Below are positions 43,683 through 52,303 of a stretch of DNA of 64,000 nucleotides, one piece after another. Position 1 is the stretch's first letter. Every line of letters starts with the position of its first letter. The DNA is from Azospirillum formosense (lineage in GTDB: Bacteria; Pseudomonadota; Alphaproteobacteria; Azospirillales; Azospirillaceae). Under the pieces are notes generated by a model. It saw nothing but the letters and a program-made list of their open reading frames with translations, did not search any database and was not told where the DNA came from. Both the position numbers and the translations under genes were made by a program. The stretch spans positions 201,001 to 265,000 of the forward strand of contig NZ_CP159403.1 of NCBI RefSeq assembly GCF_040500525.1, written 5' to 3'.

Positions 43683-45380
43683 ATGCCCCTTCGGAACCGC
43701 ATCGCCGCCCGGCTCCTCTGCGTTCTTCTGGCGCTGGCGCCGCTCCACCCGCTGCCCGCCGCCGCACCCGCGGCGGTGCCCGCCGGGCTGGCCGCGGCCA
43801 CCGCCGCGCTGCTTTGGCCGCAGGCGGCGGAGGCGCGGGCCGGCGGGGGCCGAAGCTCAAGCGGGGGATACAGCCGCCCGTCGGTGCGCACCCCGTCCTT
43901 CTCCACCCGCTCCGCGCCCTCGCGCGCGCCGTCCACCGGCAGCGGCGGCTACAGCCGTCCCCAGGGCGGACCGTCCGTCGGCTTTCCCGGCGGGGCGCCG
44001 TCCGGCGGCGGCGATGTGGGGGTGTCCCGGCGTTCGAGCGGCGAGGCGCTGGACCGCTACCGCGCCCAACAGCAACAGCAGCAACAGCGGGAGCGTACCC
44101 CGCCGGTCGCCGCCCCGCCGCCCCGTTCCGGGTCCGGGTCCGGGTCCGCTTCCGGGTCCGGTTGGGGTGGCGGCTGGGGCTCAAGCTCCGGCTCGGGCTG
44201 GGGGCAGCGGCGCACCGGCGGCTATGGGCCGGGCGGCTGGTACGGCGGCTGGCGCCCGCCGGGCTGGGCCTATGGCGGCCGTCCCAGCTTCGGGCTGTGG
44301 AACGGGCTGTTTTTGTGGTTCCTGCTCGATAACCTGTCGCGCCCCGGCTACGCCGACTGGTTCCACAACCACCAGGGCGACCCCGGCTACGCGGAATGGC
44401 GCGCGGAGGCGGAGCGGCGCGCGCAGGACGACCCCGACCTGCGCCGGCGCCTGGACGATCTCGACACCCGCCTGCGCGCGCAGGAGGACCGGCCGCGCGA
44501 CCCCGGCTACCTGCCCCCCGACATCCCGCGCGACGTCGCGCAGGCCGCGCCGGAGACGCCGGCCGCCCCGGGGGAGTCCTCCGGGGGCGGCGGGGGTGGT
44601 TGGGGCACCCTGATCCTTTTGATTGTCCTCGTCGGGGGGATGGTGGTGGCCGTGACCGTCCTGCGCCGCCGCTCGTCGGGTTCCCGATCCGGAGGTTCCG
44701 CCATGACCCGTTCGCCCTGGAGCACCGCCGCCAACACCGCCGCCGGCATCATCAAGGCCAAGGCCACCGGCGCGTCCTACGAACCGTTGCTGTTCCGCGT
44801 CGGCATGACGCTGACGCCCGATCCCACGCCCTTCCTGCTGGGCGGCGGCGCGATCAAGGCCACGGCGCCGGAGGGCGCCGGCACGATGGTCAGCGTCGCG
44901 GCCGTCGGCACGCTGACGGGCGGCGGCGTGACGCTGCACCGGCTCCATCTTCCGGGCGGGAACGGCTTCTACCAGCTTCACCTGGGGGCCGGGGGGGCGC
45001 CGGACGAATGCCGCTGGTTCTCCGTGCTGGACGAGGTGCACCCCACCGACAACGACGAGTGGGGCTTCTGGCTGGACCCCGGCGACGGGATGATCGGCTA
45101 TCCGCAGTTCCAGACCAAGGACGGCAAGCTGTACGGGCGGCAGTGGTCGCCCGGCGCATCCCGCATCGCCCCCGTCACCTTCGACGAGACGCTGACCGAC
45201 CACCGCGGCAGCCGCACCCGCCGCGTGACCGCCATGCTCTACGCGGCCCCCACCGGCGCCGCCGACCCCGCGCCCCGCACCGAGTATGTGCTGGTCGCCG
45301 CGGTGGAGGACGGCGGCGAGGCGTGGGTGGAGGTTCGCGCCGGCATCGACGTCAACCCCGCCTCGCTCGCCCTCTCCTGA
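43683..45380 (+). CDS. Membrane-anchored DUF2491 protein (YjfK-like fusion)
   Basis: About 565 residues. An N-terminal signal sequence (RIAARLLCVLLALAP) leads into a long exported low-complexity region rich in Gly, Ser, Pro, Arg and Gln, including a run of seven Gln and a Gly-Ser-Trp stretch. Then W-N-G-L-F-L-W-F-L-L-D-N, a charged segment, and a TM helix (~309-328, TLILLIVLVGGMVVAVTVL). The C-terminal ~200 residues are a DUF2491 domain (EPLLFRVGMTLTPDPTPFLLG.. DEWGFWLDPGDGMIGYPQFQ). E. coli YjfK is only this last domain and cytosolic, so fusion to an envelope segment is unusual. First gene of an operon with DUF350 and PspA. Confidence 0.8.
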   Translation: MPLRNRIAARLLCVLLALAPLHPLPAAAPAAVPAGLAAATAALLWPQAAEARAGGGRSSSGGYSRPSVRTPSFSTRSAPSRAPSTGSGGYSRPQGGPSVGFPGGAPSGGGDVGVSRRSSGEALDRYRAQQQQQQQRERTPPVAAPPPRSGSGSGSASGSGWGGGWGSSSGSGWGQRRTGGYGPGGWYGGWRPPGWAYGGRPSFGLWNGLFLWFLLDNLSRPGYADWFHNHQGDPGYAEWRAEAERRAQDDPDLRRRLDDLDTRLRAQEDRPRDPGYLPPDIPRDVAQAAPETPAAPGESSGGGGGGWGTLILLIVLVGGMVVAVTVLRRRSSGSRSGGSAMTRSPWSTAANTAAGIIKAKATGASYEPLLFRVGMTLTPDPTPFLLGGGAIKATAPEGAGTMVSVAAVGTLTGGGVTLHRLHLPGGNGFYQLHLGAGGAPDECRWFSVLDEVHPTDNDEWGFWLDPGDGMIGYPQFQTKDGKLYGRQWSPGASRIAPVTFDETLTDHRGSRTRRVTAMLYAAPTGAADPAPRTEYVLVAAVEDGGEAWVEVRAGIDVNPASLALS

Positions 45381-45419
45381 GTTCCCTGCCCAATCCCGTC
45401 AGCCCCTATGGAAGGCACC

Positions 45420-45845
45420 ATGGACACCAGCGTCGCGCAAATCCTGCAGGGCCTCGAATCCGGCCTGCCGCTGCTGCTTCTGCATTTCGGAGCGACCCTG
45501 GCCCTGTTCCTGATCGGGGTGGCCGTCTACGTCGCGGTCACGCCGCTGCACGAGCGCGAACTGCTGGCGAGCGGCAACCAGGCCGCCGGCGTGGTGCTGG
45601 GCGGCACGATGGTGGCGCTGGCGATCCCGCTGGCGGCGACGCTGGCGACCAGCCTCGTCCTGGTGGATATCCTGATCTGGGGAGCCGTTGCGCTGGTCCT
45701 GCAATTGATTACCTTCCTGATCGCCATCTGGCTGTTCCGCGACCTGCGCAGGATGATCGAATCCGGCAACGTCGCGGCGGGCACGGCGCTGGCCGGTCTC
45801 CAGATCGCCGTCGCGCTGCTGAACGCCGGAGCCATGGCGGGCTGA
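45420..45845 (+). CDS. DUF350 membrane protein (YjfL-like)
   Basis: A protein of 141 residues with four helices and the DUF350 pattern L-H-E-R-E-L-L-A-S-G-N-Q-A-A-G-V-V-L-G-G and TFLIAIWLFRDL. DUF350 proteins are small inner-membrane proteins of unknown activity, often next to PspA and ATP-grasp genes. The start at 45420 follows GGAAGG; an in-frame ATG 12 bp earlier overlaps that site. Third-base use and spacing (39 bp) fit co-translation with the upstream DUF2491 gene. Confidence 0.85.
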   Translation: MDTSVAQILQGLESGLPLLLLHFGATLALFLIGVAVYVAVTPLHERELLASGNQAAGVVLGGTMVALAIPLAATLATSLVLVDILIWGAVALVLQLITFLIAIWLFRDLRRMIESGNVAAGTALAGLQIAVALLNAGAMAG

Positions 45846-45890
45846 AGCCCCACCCAAACGGACCCGCCGAAACAGAGAGGAACCGCAACC

Positions 45891-46661
45891 ATGATCTCGT
45901 TCATCCGCAACCTCGTCGGGGTGAAGACCGATCAGGCCGTCCAGTCCGCGGTGGAAGCCCTGGTCCGCTGGGACCCGAAGGCCGCGACGGAGGCCGAACT
46001 GCGCACGATGGAAGAGCATCTGGACAGCCTCGGGCTCCAGGTCGCGCAGGCGCGCGCCGCCTATGAGAAGGAGCAGAAGGAGGCCGAGGCCATCCTCCAG
46101 CTGTCCCGCCAGCGCATGGCCGCCGCCGAGCATCTGCAGCGGCAGATGGAGTCGGAGGCCGACGCCGGCCGCAAGGCCCAGCTCGAAAAGAGCCTGGAGA
46201 CGCTGGTGGGGATGCTGGAGCAGATGGCTCTGGACATCGACCGGGAGGAGCAGGACGCCGCGGACGCCCGCGATTTCCTGGCCATGCTGGAAAAGACCTA
46301 CGCCGAGGCCGGCGGCAAGCTGAAGGCCGCCCGCAGCGCGTTGGAGCGGGCCGAACGGGACATGGGCCGCGCCGCCCAGCAGCGTGACATGGCCGAGCAG
46401 CGGGCGGAGGCGGCCCGGCAGGCGGCGGGGCTGAGCGGCGCCACCTCCAGCCTTGGCACGGCGCTGAAGGCGATGCAGGACGCGGCGGCCCGCGACCTTG
46501 CCCAGGCGGAGGCGTCCAGCGCCAAGGCCCGCCTGCTGAAGCCGTCCAAGCCGGAGGAGGACGATCCCAACATCAAGGCGGCGCTGGATGCCGCCACGGG
46601 GGCGAAGCCGGCGCCCAGCACCCTGACCGATCGTCTGGCCTCCCTGAAAAGCCGGCACTGA
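45891..46661 (+). CDS. PspA/IM30 family protein (YjfJ-like)
   Basis: A protein of 256 residues, almost wholly alpha-helical coiled coil (MISFIRNLVGVKTDQA, then long Ala/Glu/Arg heptads through ARSALERAERDMGRAAQQRD). The amphipathic N-terminal helix and coiled coil are the PspA/IM30 (ESCRT-III-like) layout, which assembles on the inner membrane and protects it under envelope stress. Here the third gene of a DUF2491-DUF350-PspA operon, as in E. coli yjfJKL. No PspBC or PspF is present, so regulation differs from the classical phage-shock system. Confidence 0.88.
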   Translation: MISFIRNLVGVKTDQAVQSAVEALVRWDPKAATEAELRTMEEHLDSLGLQVAQARAAYEKEQKEAEAILQLSRQRMAAAEHLQRQMESEADAGRKAQLEKSLETLVGMLEQMALDIDREEQDAADARDFLAMLEKTYAEAGGKLKAARSALERAERDMGRAAQQRDMAEQRAEAARQAAGLSGATSSLGTALKAMQDAAARDLAQAEASSAKARLLKPSKPEEDDPNIKAALDAATGAKPAPSTLTDRLASLKSRH

Positions 46662-46675
46662 GCGGCGGGATGGAT

Positions 46676-46708
46676 AGGCTCATCCTATCGTTGAGATAGG
46701 ATGAGCCT
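46676..46708. promoter_or_regulatory. Strong AT-rich palindrome after the pspA gene
   Basis: Perfect 14-bp arms AGGCTCATCCTATC and GATAGGATGAGCCT with a five-base loop, 14 bp after the pspA-like stop. No T-run follows. It stands out as AT-rich in GC-rich DNA. Either a terminator-like 3' hairpin or the operator of the following small gene. Confidence 0.6.
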
Positions 46709-46773
46709 TATCGATCCTATGAAATTTCTCCGCCATGATGCGAGCAGTGAAGATCTGCTCGCTGGAGGAAGCC

Positions 46774-46941
46774 ATGCGCCGGTCTATGGCGGAGCTGTTG
46801 AACGAACTGGAACGGCACGGCGTGCGGCTGCTGCCGGGCGGACGCCTGCTGGTGCCGGGCGACGTTCCGGCGCCGCTGCTGATGCGCGCCCATCGCAACC
46901 GCCGCGCCCTCAGCGCCGCCCTGACGCCGCCGCGCGGTTGA
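46774..46941 (+). CDS. Small protein resembling the TubC N-terminal docking domain
   Basis: 55 residues: MRRSMAELLNELERHGVRLL followed by PGGRLLVPGDVPAPLLMRAHRNR. The pattern L-x-E-L-x-R-x-G-V-x-L, G-x-R-L-x-V, P-A-P-L-x-x-x-A matches the short docking domain at the start of some nonribosomal peptide and polyketide enzymes (TubC_N). GGAGG lies 5 bases before the ATG at 46774; an earlier in-frame ATG (46735) lacks one. Stand-alone copies of this domain exist in many genomes with unknown role. No biosynthetic enzymes are nearby. Confidence 0.6.
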   Translation: MRRSMAELLNELERHGVRLLPGGRLLVPGDVPAPLLMRAHRNRRALSAALTPPRG

Positions 46942-47067
46942 CGGCGCGCCCGCAACCCCGACTTTGACCCCAAACCGTGGGGCGTTGTTCCTGCGTGGAC
47001 GGCGCCCCACGTCAATGCAACGCCCCCGATGTTCCGGGCGATCCCGTGCCCTACCAGGAGACCCTGT

Positions 47068-48327
47068 GTGACGATCCAACTGACCACCCTCGCCAACGGA
47101 TTCCGCGTGCTGACGGACCATCTGCCGCATCTCGGCACGGTGACCAGCGGCGTCTGGGTCGGCGTCGGGGCGCGCAACGAACGGCCCGCGGTGAACGGCA
47201 TCGCCCATTTCCTGGAACACATGATCTTCAAGGGAACGGAAAGCCGTGACGCGCTGGGCATCGCGCTGGAGATCGAGAACCGCGGCGGCGAGTTCAACGC
47301 CTACACCGACTACGACGTCACCGCCTATTACACGCAGATGGCGGCCAAGCACGTCGACGTCTCCTGCGAGATCATCGGCGACATCGTCCTCAACTCCGTC
47401 TTCCCGGAGGAGGAGGTGGAGAAGGAGCGCGGCGTGGTCATCCAGGAGATCGGCCGCTACGCCGACGAGCCGGAGGACGTGGTCTACGAGGCGCTGCGCC
47501 GCACCGCCTTCGACGGGCAGGCGCTGGGCCGCCCGATCCTCGGCCCGAAGGAGAACGTCGCGGGCTTCGGGCGGGAGCATCTGTTCGACTATGTGTCCCA
47601 TTACGACCCGCGCCGCATGGTCTATGTGGTGTCCGGCAACGTCGATCACGGCACCGTGGTGCGCCGGGCGGAGGCGCTGTTCGGCCATCTGACCGCCAAG
47701 GACGACCCGTTCCACGAGACGGTCGTCAACAAGGGCGGGGCGGCGCTGCTGAAGCGCGACGCCGAGCAGGTGCATTTCATGGCGGCCTTCCCCGGCGTCG
47801 GCACCGAGGATTCGGCGAGCTACGCGTTGCGCCATCTCGCCAACATCCTGGGCGGTGGCATGACCTCGCGCCTGTTCCAGGAGATCCGCGAGAAGCGCGG
47901 GCTGGTCTATTCGGTCTACGCGGCGCCCATCCAATACTCGGACGGCGGCGCGCTGAGCTTCTACGCCGGGACCGGGCCGGAGGAGGTGGCGGAGCTGGTG
48001 CCGGTCTTCTTCGAGGAGCTTCGCAAGGCCCGCGACGGCGTGACCGCGGTGGAACTGGAGCGGTCGAAGGAGCAGATGCGCTTCTCGGTGGGCAAGTCGC
48101 TGGAGTCGACCATGCGCCGCGCCGACCGCTTCGCCCGCACCCTGCTGCGCACCGGCGAGGTGCGGACCATCGAGCAGATCTTCGAGCGCATCGACGCCGT
48201 GACGCCGGAGAATGTGGCGGCGGCGGCCAACCGCGTCTTCGCCGGCCCGATGGCGGTGTCCGCGGTCGGCAAGCTGGACCATCTGCCCTCCTACGAGGAC
48301 ATGCAGGGGATGCTGAAGGCGGCGTGA
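47068..48327 (+). CDS. M16-family zinc peptidase (processing-peptidase-like)
   Basis: A protein of 419 residues. The inverted zinc motif H-F-L-E-H is at 47-51, followed by the third ligand in the EEEVEKERGVVIQEI segment and the R/Y pair in the C-terminal domain (GGGMTSRLFQEIREKRGLVYSVYA). The size and GTxxR motif are those of alphaproteobacterial single-subunit relatives of mitochondrial processing peptidase. It degrades or trims peptides in the cytosol. The GTG start at 47068 has AGGAG seven bases before it. Confidence 0.92.
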   Translation: MTIQLTTLANGFRVLTDHLPHLGTVTSGVWVGVGARNERPAVNGIAHFLEHMIFKGTESRDALGIALEIENRGGEFNAYTDYDVTAYYTQMAAKHVDVSCEIIGDIVLNSVFPEEEVEKERGVVIQEIGRYADEPEDVVYEALRRTAFDGQALGRPILGPKENVAGFGREHLFDYVSHYDPRRMVYVVSGNVDHGTVVRRAEALFGHLTAKDDPFHETVVNKGGAALLKRDAEQVHFMAAFPGVGTEDSASYALRHLANILGGGMTSRLFQEIREKRGLVYSVYAAPIQYSDGGALSFYAGTGPEEVAELVPVFFEELRKARDGVTAVELERSKEQMRFSVGKSLESTMRRADRFARTLLRTGEVRTIEQIFERIDAVTPENVAAAANRVFAGPMAVSAVGKLDHLPSYEDMQGMLKAA

Positions 48328-48362
48328 GGGTGTTCTGCAGCGACGTGTTGCCCCCTCCCTAA

Positions 48363-48423
48363 CCCTCCCCCGCTTCGTAGGGGAGGGGACTTGGTTCTCC
48401 CTCTCCTGCGAAGCGGGGGAGGG
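48363..48423. repeat. Large GC-rich palindromic intergenic repeat
   Basis: CCCTCCCCCGCTTCG (48363-48377) is inverted as CGAAGCGGGGGAGGG (48409-48423), with a second weaker inverted repeat inside the loop. It belongs to the same C-rich family as 40562-40586 and is probably a dispersed repeat of this genome. It lies between converging genes. Confidence 0.75.
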
Positions 48424-48447
48424 CCGGGGTGGGGGCAAGAGGTTGCT

Positions 48448-49470
48448 CTACCAGACCACCGCCGGCAGCGCCGCGACCTTCAGCGGCCCCAGGAACAGCC
48501 CGCGGTTCTGCACGGTGACCGGGGCGGTCAGCACCGGCTCGCCGTTCGGCCCGGTGGGGCGGGCCAGCAGGCCCAGCATGGTGCGGGCCATCGCCAGCTC
48601 CTTGGGCCGGAACATCCCCTGGAGCGCGTCCAGCACCGCCTGGTACCCGCGCACCTCCGCGGTCAGCGCAGCCTGCGGCTGCAAGGCGGCATCCAGCGCC
48701 AGCGTGCCGTTCATCGCCAGCTTCAGCGGTCCCCAATCCACATTCAGCCCGTCGAGCTGGAGCGTGCCGCCGTCGCGGCTCCAGGCCGACAGGCTGACCG
48801 GCTCCGGCTTCGGCGGCTGGCCGAGGATGCGCGCGGTCAGCAGGAGCCGTTGAACCTCGCGGCCAAGCGAGTCCGGCGCGCCGTCGGGCAGGGTGGCGCC
48901 GCGCGCTTCCAGCGTGACCGACAGGCCGGTGTCGCTGTGGCTGGCCGGCGGCTCGGCCGGTTGGCTGGCGGTCAGGTCCAGCGCGGCGATGGGAACGGGC
49001 AGGGCGTCGGGCTGCGCCACGAGGTTGGTGAAGGCCAGCCGCGCCTCCACCGGCTGGCCGGTCAGGGTAAGGGCGACATGGCCCCGGCCGCCGTCGCGGG
49101 CGACGAGCGTGAAGGGGGGTTGGTTCGCCTGCACCACCGTCACCCGCTGCTCGCCGGGCAGCGACAGGGCGATGCGCGTGTGGTTCCACGGCGGCGCTTC
49201 CGCCACCAGCCGGGCGCCCCGCCATTCCACGTCGCGGGTGGCGAGGTGCGGCGCCTCCAGCGCGGCGCGGATGGTGAAGGGATAGCCGCCGACGCTCAGC
49301 CCGCCATGGGCCACCACGGCGCCCGCCGCCCGCTGCTCCTCCATCCAGGCGAGCACGCCGCGCTCCACCGCCGCGGCGGCCTGCCACCACCACACCGAAT
49401 AGGCGCCGGACAGCAGGGCCAGGGTGAGAACGGCGAAGCCCAAGATCTTCCGAACGCGCATCTGTGGCAT
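48448..49470 (-). CDS. DUF2125 domain protein
   Basis: A protein of 340 residues. A single N-terminal TM anchor (ILGFAVLTLALLSGAYSVWWW) precedes a periplasmic domain of alternating beta strands (GGLSVGGYPFTIRAALEAPHL, the G-G-Y-P-F family signature; TQHRIALSLPGE-like strands), as in alphaproteobacterial DUF2125 proteins. Function unknown; likely envelope-associated. Divergent from a ChaC-like gene with 99 bp between starts. Confidence 0.85.
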   Translation of the reverse strand: MPQMRVRKILGFAVLTLALLSGAYSVWWWQAAAAVERGVLAWMEEQRAAGAVVAHGGLSVGGYPFTIRAALEAPHLATRDVEWRGARLVAEAPPWNHTRIALSLPGEQRVTVVQANQPPFTLVARDGGRGHVALTLTGQPVEARLAFTNLVAQPDALPVPIAALDLTASQPAEPPASHSDTGLSVTLEARGATLPDGAPDSLGREVQRLLLTARILGQPPKPEPVSLSAWSRDGGTLQLDGLNVDWGPLKLAMNGTLALDAALQPQAALTAEVRGYQAVLDALQGMFRPKELAMARTMLGLLARPTGPNGEPVLTAPVTVQNRGLFLGPLKVAALPAVVW

Positions 49471-49569
49471 TTCCGTTTTGTGGCACCCACCTTATAGCGG
49501 GCGGTCCGGGGCCGTGCTAGCATTCACCGTGTCGCCACCAGTCGGCGCACGCTGCATTACTTAAGGGTC

Positions 49570-50208
49570 ATGCTGCTCTATACGCAATCGCCTGTTGCCG
49601 AGCTTCCGGTCACCGAACCGGTGCAGCGTCCGGCATCCTCCGCCTCTTCCTGGTCCGCCGACATCGCCGTGACGCCTGGCGCCGACCTTTGGGTCTTCGC
49701 CTACGGCTCGCTGATGTGGAACCCGGAATTCCCCTTCCTGGAGCGCCACCCGGCGGTGCTGGGCGGCTATCACCGCCGCTTCTGCGTGTCCTCCCACCGC
49801 TACCGCGGCACGCCGGAGCGGCCGGGGCTGGTGCTCGGGCTGGACCGCGGCGGCTCCTGCCGGGGCATCGTCTTCCGCGTGGCGGCGGAGCGGGTGCCGG
49901 AGACCCTCGATTACCTGTGGGACCGCGAGATGCTGAACCGCGTCTACCGGCCCAAGCTGCTGCCGGTGCGCCCGCGCGACGGCGGGGCGCCGGTCTCCGC
50001 CTGCACCTTCGTGGTGGACCGCCGCCACCGGCAATATTGCGGCTGCATGGACGAGACCGCGATGGCCGAGCGCATCGCCTGCTGCCGTGGCGAGCGCGGT
50101 CCGAACCTGGATTATCTCGCCAACACGGTCGCTCATCTGGAGGCCATCGGCATCCACGACCGCGGGCTGTGCAGCCTGCTGACCGCGGTGCGCGCGCGGG
50201 TGGGGTGA
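49570..50208 (+). CDS. Gamma-glutamylcyclotransferase (ChaC-type)
   Basis: A protein of 212 residues. V-F-A-Y-G-S-L-M-W-N-P is the gamma-glutamyl cyclotransferase P-loop-like signature, and the catalytic Glu lies in W-D-R-E-M. The domain pattern (GLVLGLDRGGSCRGIVFRV.. YLANTVAHLEAIGI) matches ChaC proteins, which cleave glutathione to 5-oxoproline and Cys-Gly. The first ~35 residues are an extra Ser/Pro-rich extension. Cytosolic. Confidence 0.9.
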   Translation: MLLYTQSPVAELPVTEPVQRPASSASSWSADIAVTPGADLWVFAYGSLMWNPEFPFLERHPAVLGGYHRRFCVSSHRYRGTPERPGLVLGLDRGGSCRGIVFRVAAERVPETLDYLWDREMLNRVYRPKLLPVRPRDGGAPVSACTFVVDRRHRQYCGCMDETAMAERIACCRGERGPNLDYLANTVAHLEAIGIHDRGLCSLLTAVRARVG

Positions 50209-50257
50209 CCGGGGCCAGCGCTGGCGCGGCGCAGCCCAAGGCATATATTGCTGAGCG

Positions 50258-52207
50258 ATGCGCACCCTCCTCCTCGCCCTTCTGGGCGTCCTTGCCGCCG
50301 CGCCCGGTTGGGCCGCCGGCCTGCACCATGACCTGACCGTCACGCTCGACCCCGCCGCACGGCGGCTGGAGGTCGAGGACCGGCTGCGCCTGCCCGCCGG
50401 GGCGCACCGGCTGCTGCTGGCGCCCGGGCTGGCGGTCGGCGAGGCCCGGCTGGACGGCAAGCCGGTCGCGGTGCGCGGCAACGCCCTGCCGGTGACCGTT
50501 CCGGCAGGCGGCGGCGAGCTTCGCCTGCGCTACGCCGGAACCCTGCCGCCCCTGACGCCGGAGTCGCGCGGCGGCGGCGGTGGGGCGGAGGGCGCCTATC
50601 TGCCCGCCGGCACGGGCTGGATTCCGACCCCCGAGGGTGACGCTGGGACGGAACCGCCGTCCTGGCGCCTGTCGGTCCGGGTGCCGGCGCCCTTCGTCGC
50701 GGTGGCGACGGGGCGGCTGGTGGAGGAGACGCGCGACGGCTCCGGCTACGCCGCGACCTTCACGGAGGAGCGCAGCGTCGAGGAGCCGTCGCTCTTCGCC
50801 GGGGCGTGGCAGGTGACGGAGCGGATGCACGGGGATTTGCGCCTGCGCACCTACTTCCATCCGGAGCAGGCCGCGCTGGCGGACGAGTATCTGGACCTCA
50901 GCGCCCGGACCATCGACGCCCAGGCGGCGCGGATCGGCGCCTACCCCTTCGCCGGCTTCGCCATCCTGTCGGCGCCGCTGCCGGTCGGGCTGGGTTTTCC
51001 GGGGCTGACCTACATCGGGCGTCAGGTGATGCCGCTGCCCTTCATCCGCGCCCAGTCGCTGCCCCACGAGATCCTGCACAACTGGTGGGGCAACGGGGTG
51101 CGCGCGGGCGAGGGCGGCACATGGCCCGGCAACTGGTCGGAGGGGCTGACCACCTTCATGGCCGACTACGCGGCGGCGGAGGCGCGCGGGGAGGACGCGG
51201 CGCGGGCGATGCGGCTGGACTGGCTGCGCGACTACGCCGCCCTGCCGGCGGAGCGCGATTCCGCCCTGACCGACTTCCGCGCCAAGGTCCACGACGCCGC
51301 CCAGATCGTCGGGTACGGCAAGGCGGCGATGCTGTTCCACATGCTGCGCGCCGAGATCGGGGCGGACGCCTTCGATGCGGGAATCCGCCGCTTCTGGGAG
51401 GAAAAGCGCTTCCAGGATGCGGGGTGGGACGACCTGCGCCGGGCCTTCGCGGCGGCGTCGGGACGGGAGCTTGGCCCTTTCTTCGCGCAATGGCTGACCC
51501 GCGTGGGGGCGCCGACGCTGGAGCTGGTGGAAGCGAAAGGTGATGGCGGCGGCGTGACGCTGACCCTGCGCCAGGGCGAGCCGGCCTATGGCCTGACCGT
51601 GCCCGTGGAGGTGCGGACCGCGGCGGGGACGGAACGCCACGACGTCCGCCTCGATGGGCGCGAAACGACGGCGACGATCCGGACCGCGCCGCCGCCGCGG
51701 GCGCTCGCGGTCGATCCCGGCTTCGGCCTGTTCCGCCGTCTGGCGGCGGGGGAGGCGCCGCCGATCCTGCGCGACGTGACCTTGGACCATGCCGCCGCCA
51801 CGGTCATCGCCGCCGACGGTCCGGCCGCCGAGGCCGCCCGCGCGCTGGCCGAGCGTCTGGCCGATGGCAAACCGCGCATCGCCACGGCCGACCGCGCCGA
51901 TCCCGCCGCACCGCTCGCCGTGATCGGGACGGCGGGGGAGGTCGAGCGGCTGCTGGCCCGGCTCGGCCTGCCGCCGGTTCCGGACGGCCTGAAGGGGCGC
52001 GGCACCGCGCGGGTGTGGACCGCGCGAACCGCGCAAGGCCGCCCGCTGCTGGCGGTGGCGGCGGACGACGCGACGGCGCTTCAGGCGCTGCTGCGTCCGC
52101 TGCCCCATTACGGGCGGCAGAGCTGGCTGGTCTTCGAGGGCCCCCGTGCCGTCGACCGCGGCGTCTGGTCCGCCGGGGACAGCCCCCTGCGTGTGTCTTT
52201 CGAGTAG
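50258..52207 (+). CDS. Exported M1-family metallopeptidase
   Basis: A protein of 649 residues. Signal peptide MRTLLLALLGVLAAAPGWAA. The gluzincin motif H-E-I-L-H is near residues 270-274, followed by N-W-W-G-N and the third ligand Glu in W-S-E-G-L-T-T-F-M-A-D-Y. The spacing to that Glu is two residues longer than in classical aminopeptidase N, as in the HEILHNWWGN subgroup of exported M1 peptidases. The C-terminal ~200 residues are beta-rich (LTLRQGEPAYGLTVPVEV) and may be a substrate or protein-binding domain. Likely periplasmic or outer-face peptidase. Confidence 0.88.
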   Translation: MRTLLLALLGVLAAAPGWAAGLHHDLTVTLDPAARRLEVEDRLRLPAGAHRLLLAPGLAVGEARLDGKPVAVRGNALPVTVPAGGGELRLRYAGTLPPLTPESRGGGGGAEGAYLPAGTGWIPTPEGDAGTEPPSWRLSVRVPAPFVAVATGRLVEETRDGSGYAATFTEERSVEEPSLFAGAWQVTERMHGDLRLRTYFHPEQAALADEYLDLSARTIDAQAARIGAYPFAGFAILSAPLPVGLGFPGLTYIGRQVMPLPFIRAQSLPHEILHNWWGNGVRAGEGGTWPGNWSEGLTTFMADYAAAEARGEDAARAMRLDWLRDYAALPAERDSALTDFRAKVHDAAQIVGYGKAAMLFHMLRAEIGADAFDAGIRRFWEEKRFQDAGWDDLRRAFAAASGRELGPFFAQWLTRVGAPTLELVEAKGDGGGVTLTLRQGEPAYGLTVPVEVRTAAGTERHDVRLDGRETTATIRTAPPPRALAVDPGFGLFRRLAAGEAPPILRDVTLDHAAATVIAADGPAAEAARALAERLADGKPRIATADRADPAAPLAVIGTAGEVERLLARLGLPPVPDGLKGRGTARVWTARTAQGRPLLAVAADDATALQALLRPLPHYGRQSWLVFEGPRAVDRGVWSAGDSPLRVSFE

Positions 52208-52303
52208 TTCCGCCCGCCCGTCCTCTGTCCATGGAGCATACCCCGCCTTTGCCTGTTGTAGGGAAAACGGCGCGCGATGCGCGCGTTCTGCGGGAGAATG
52301 CAC

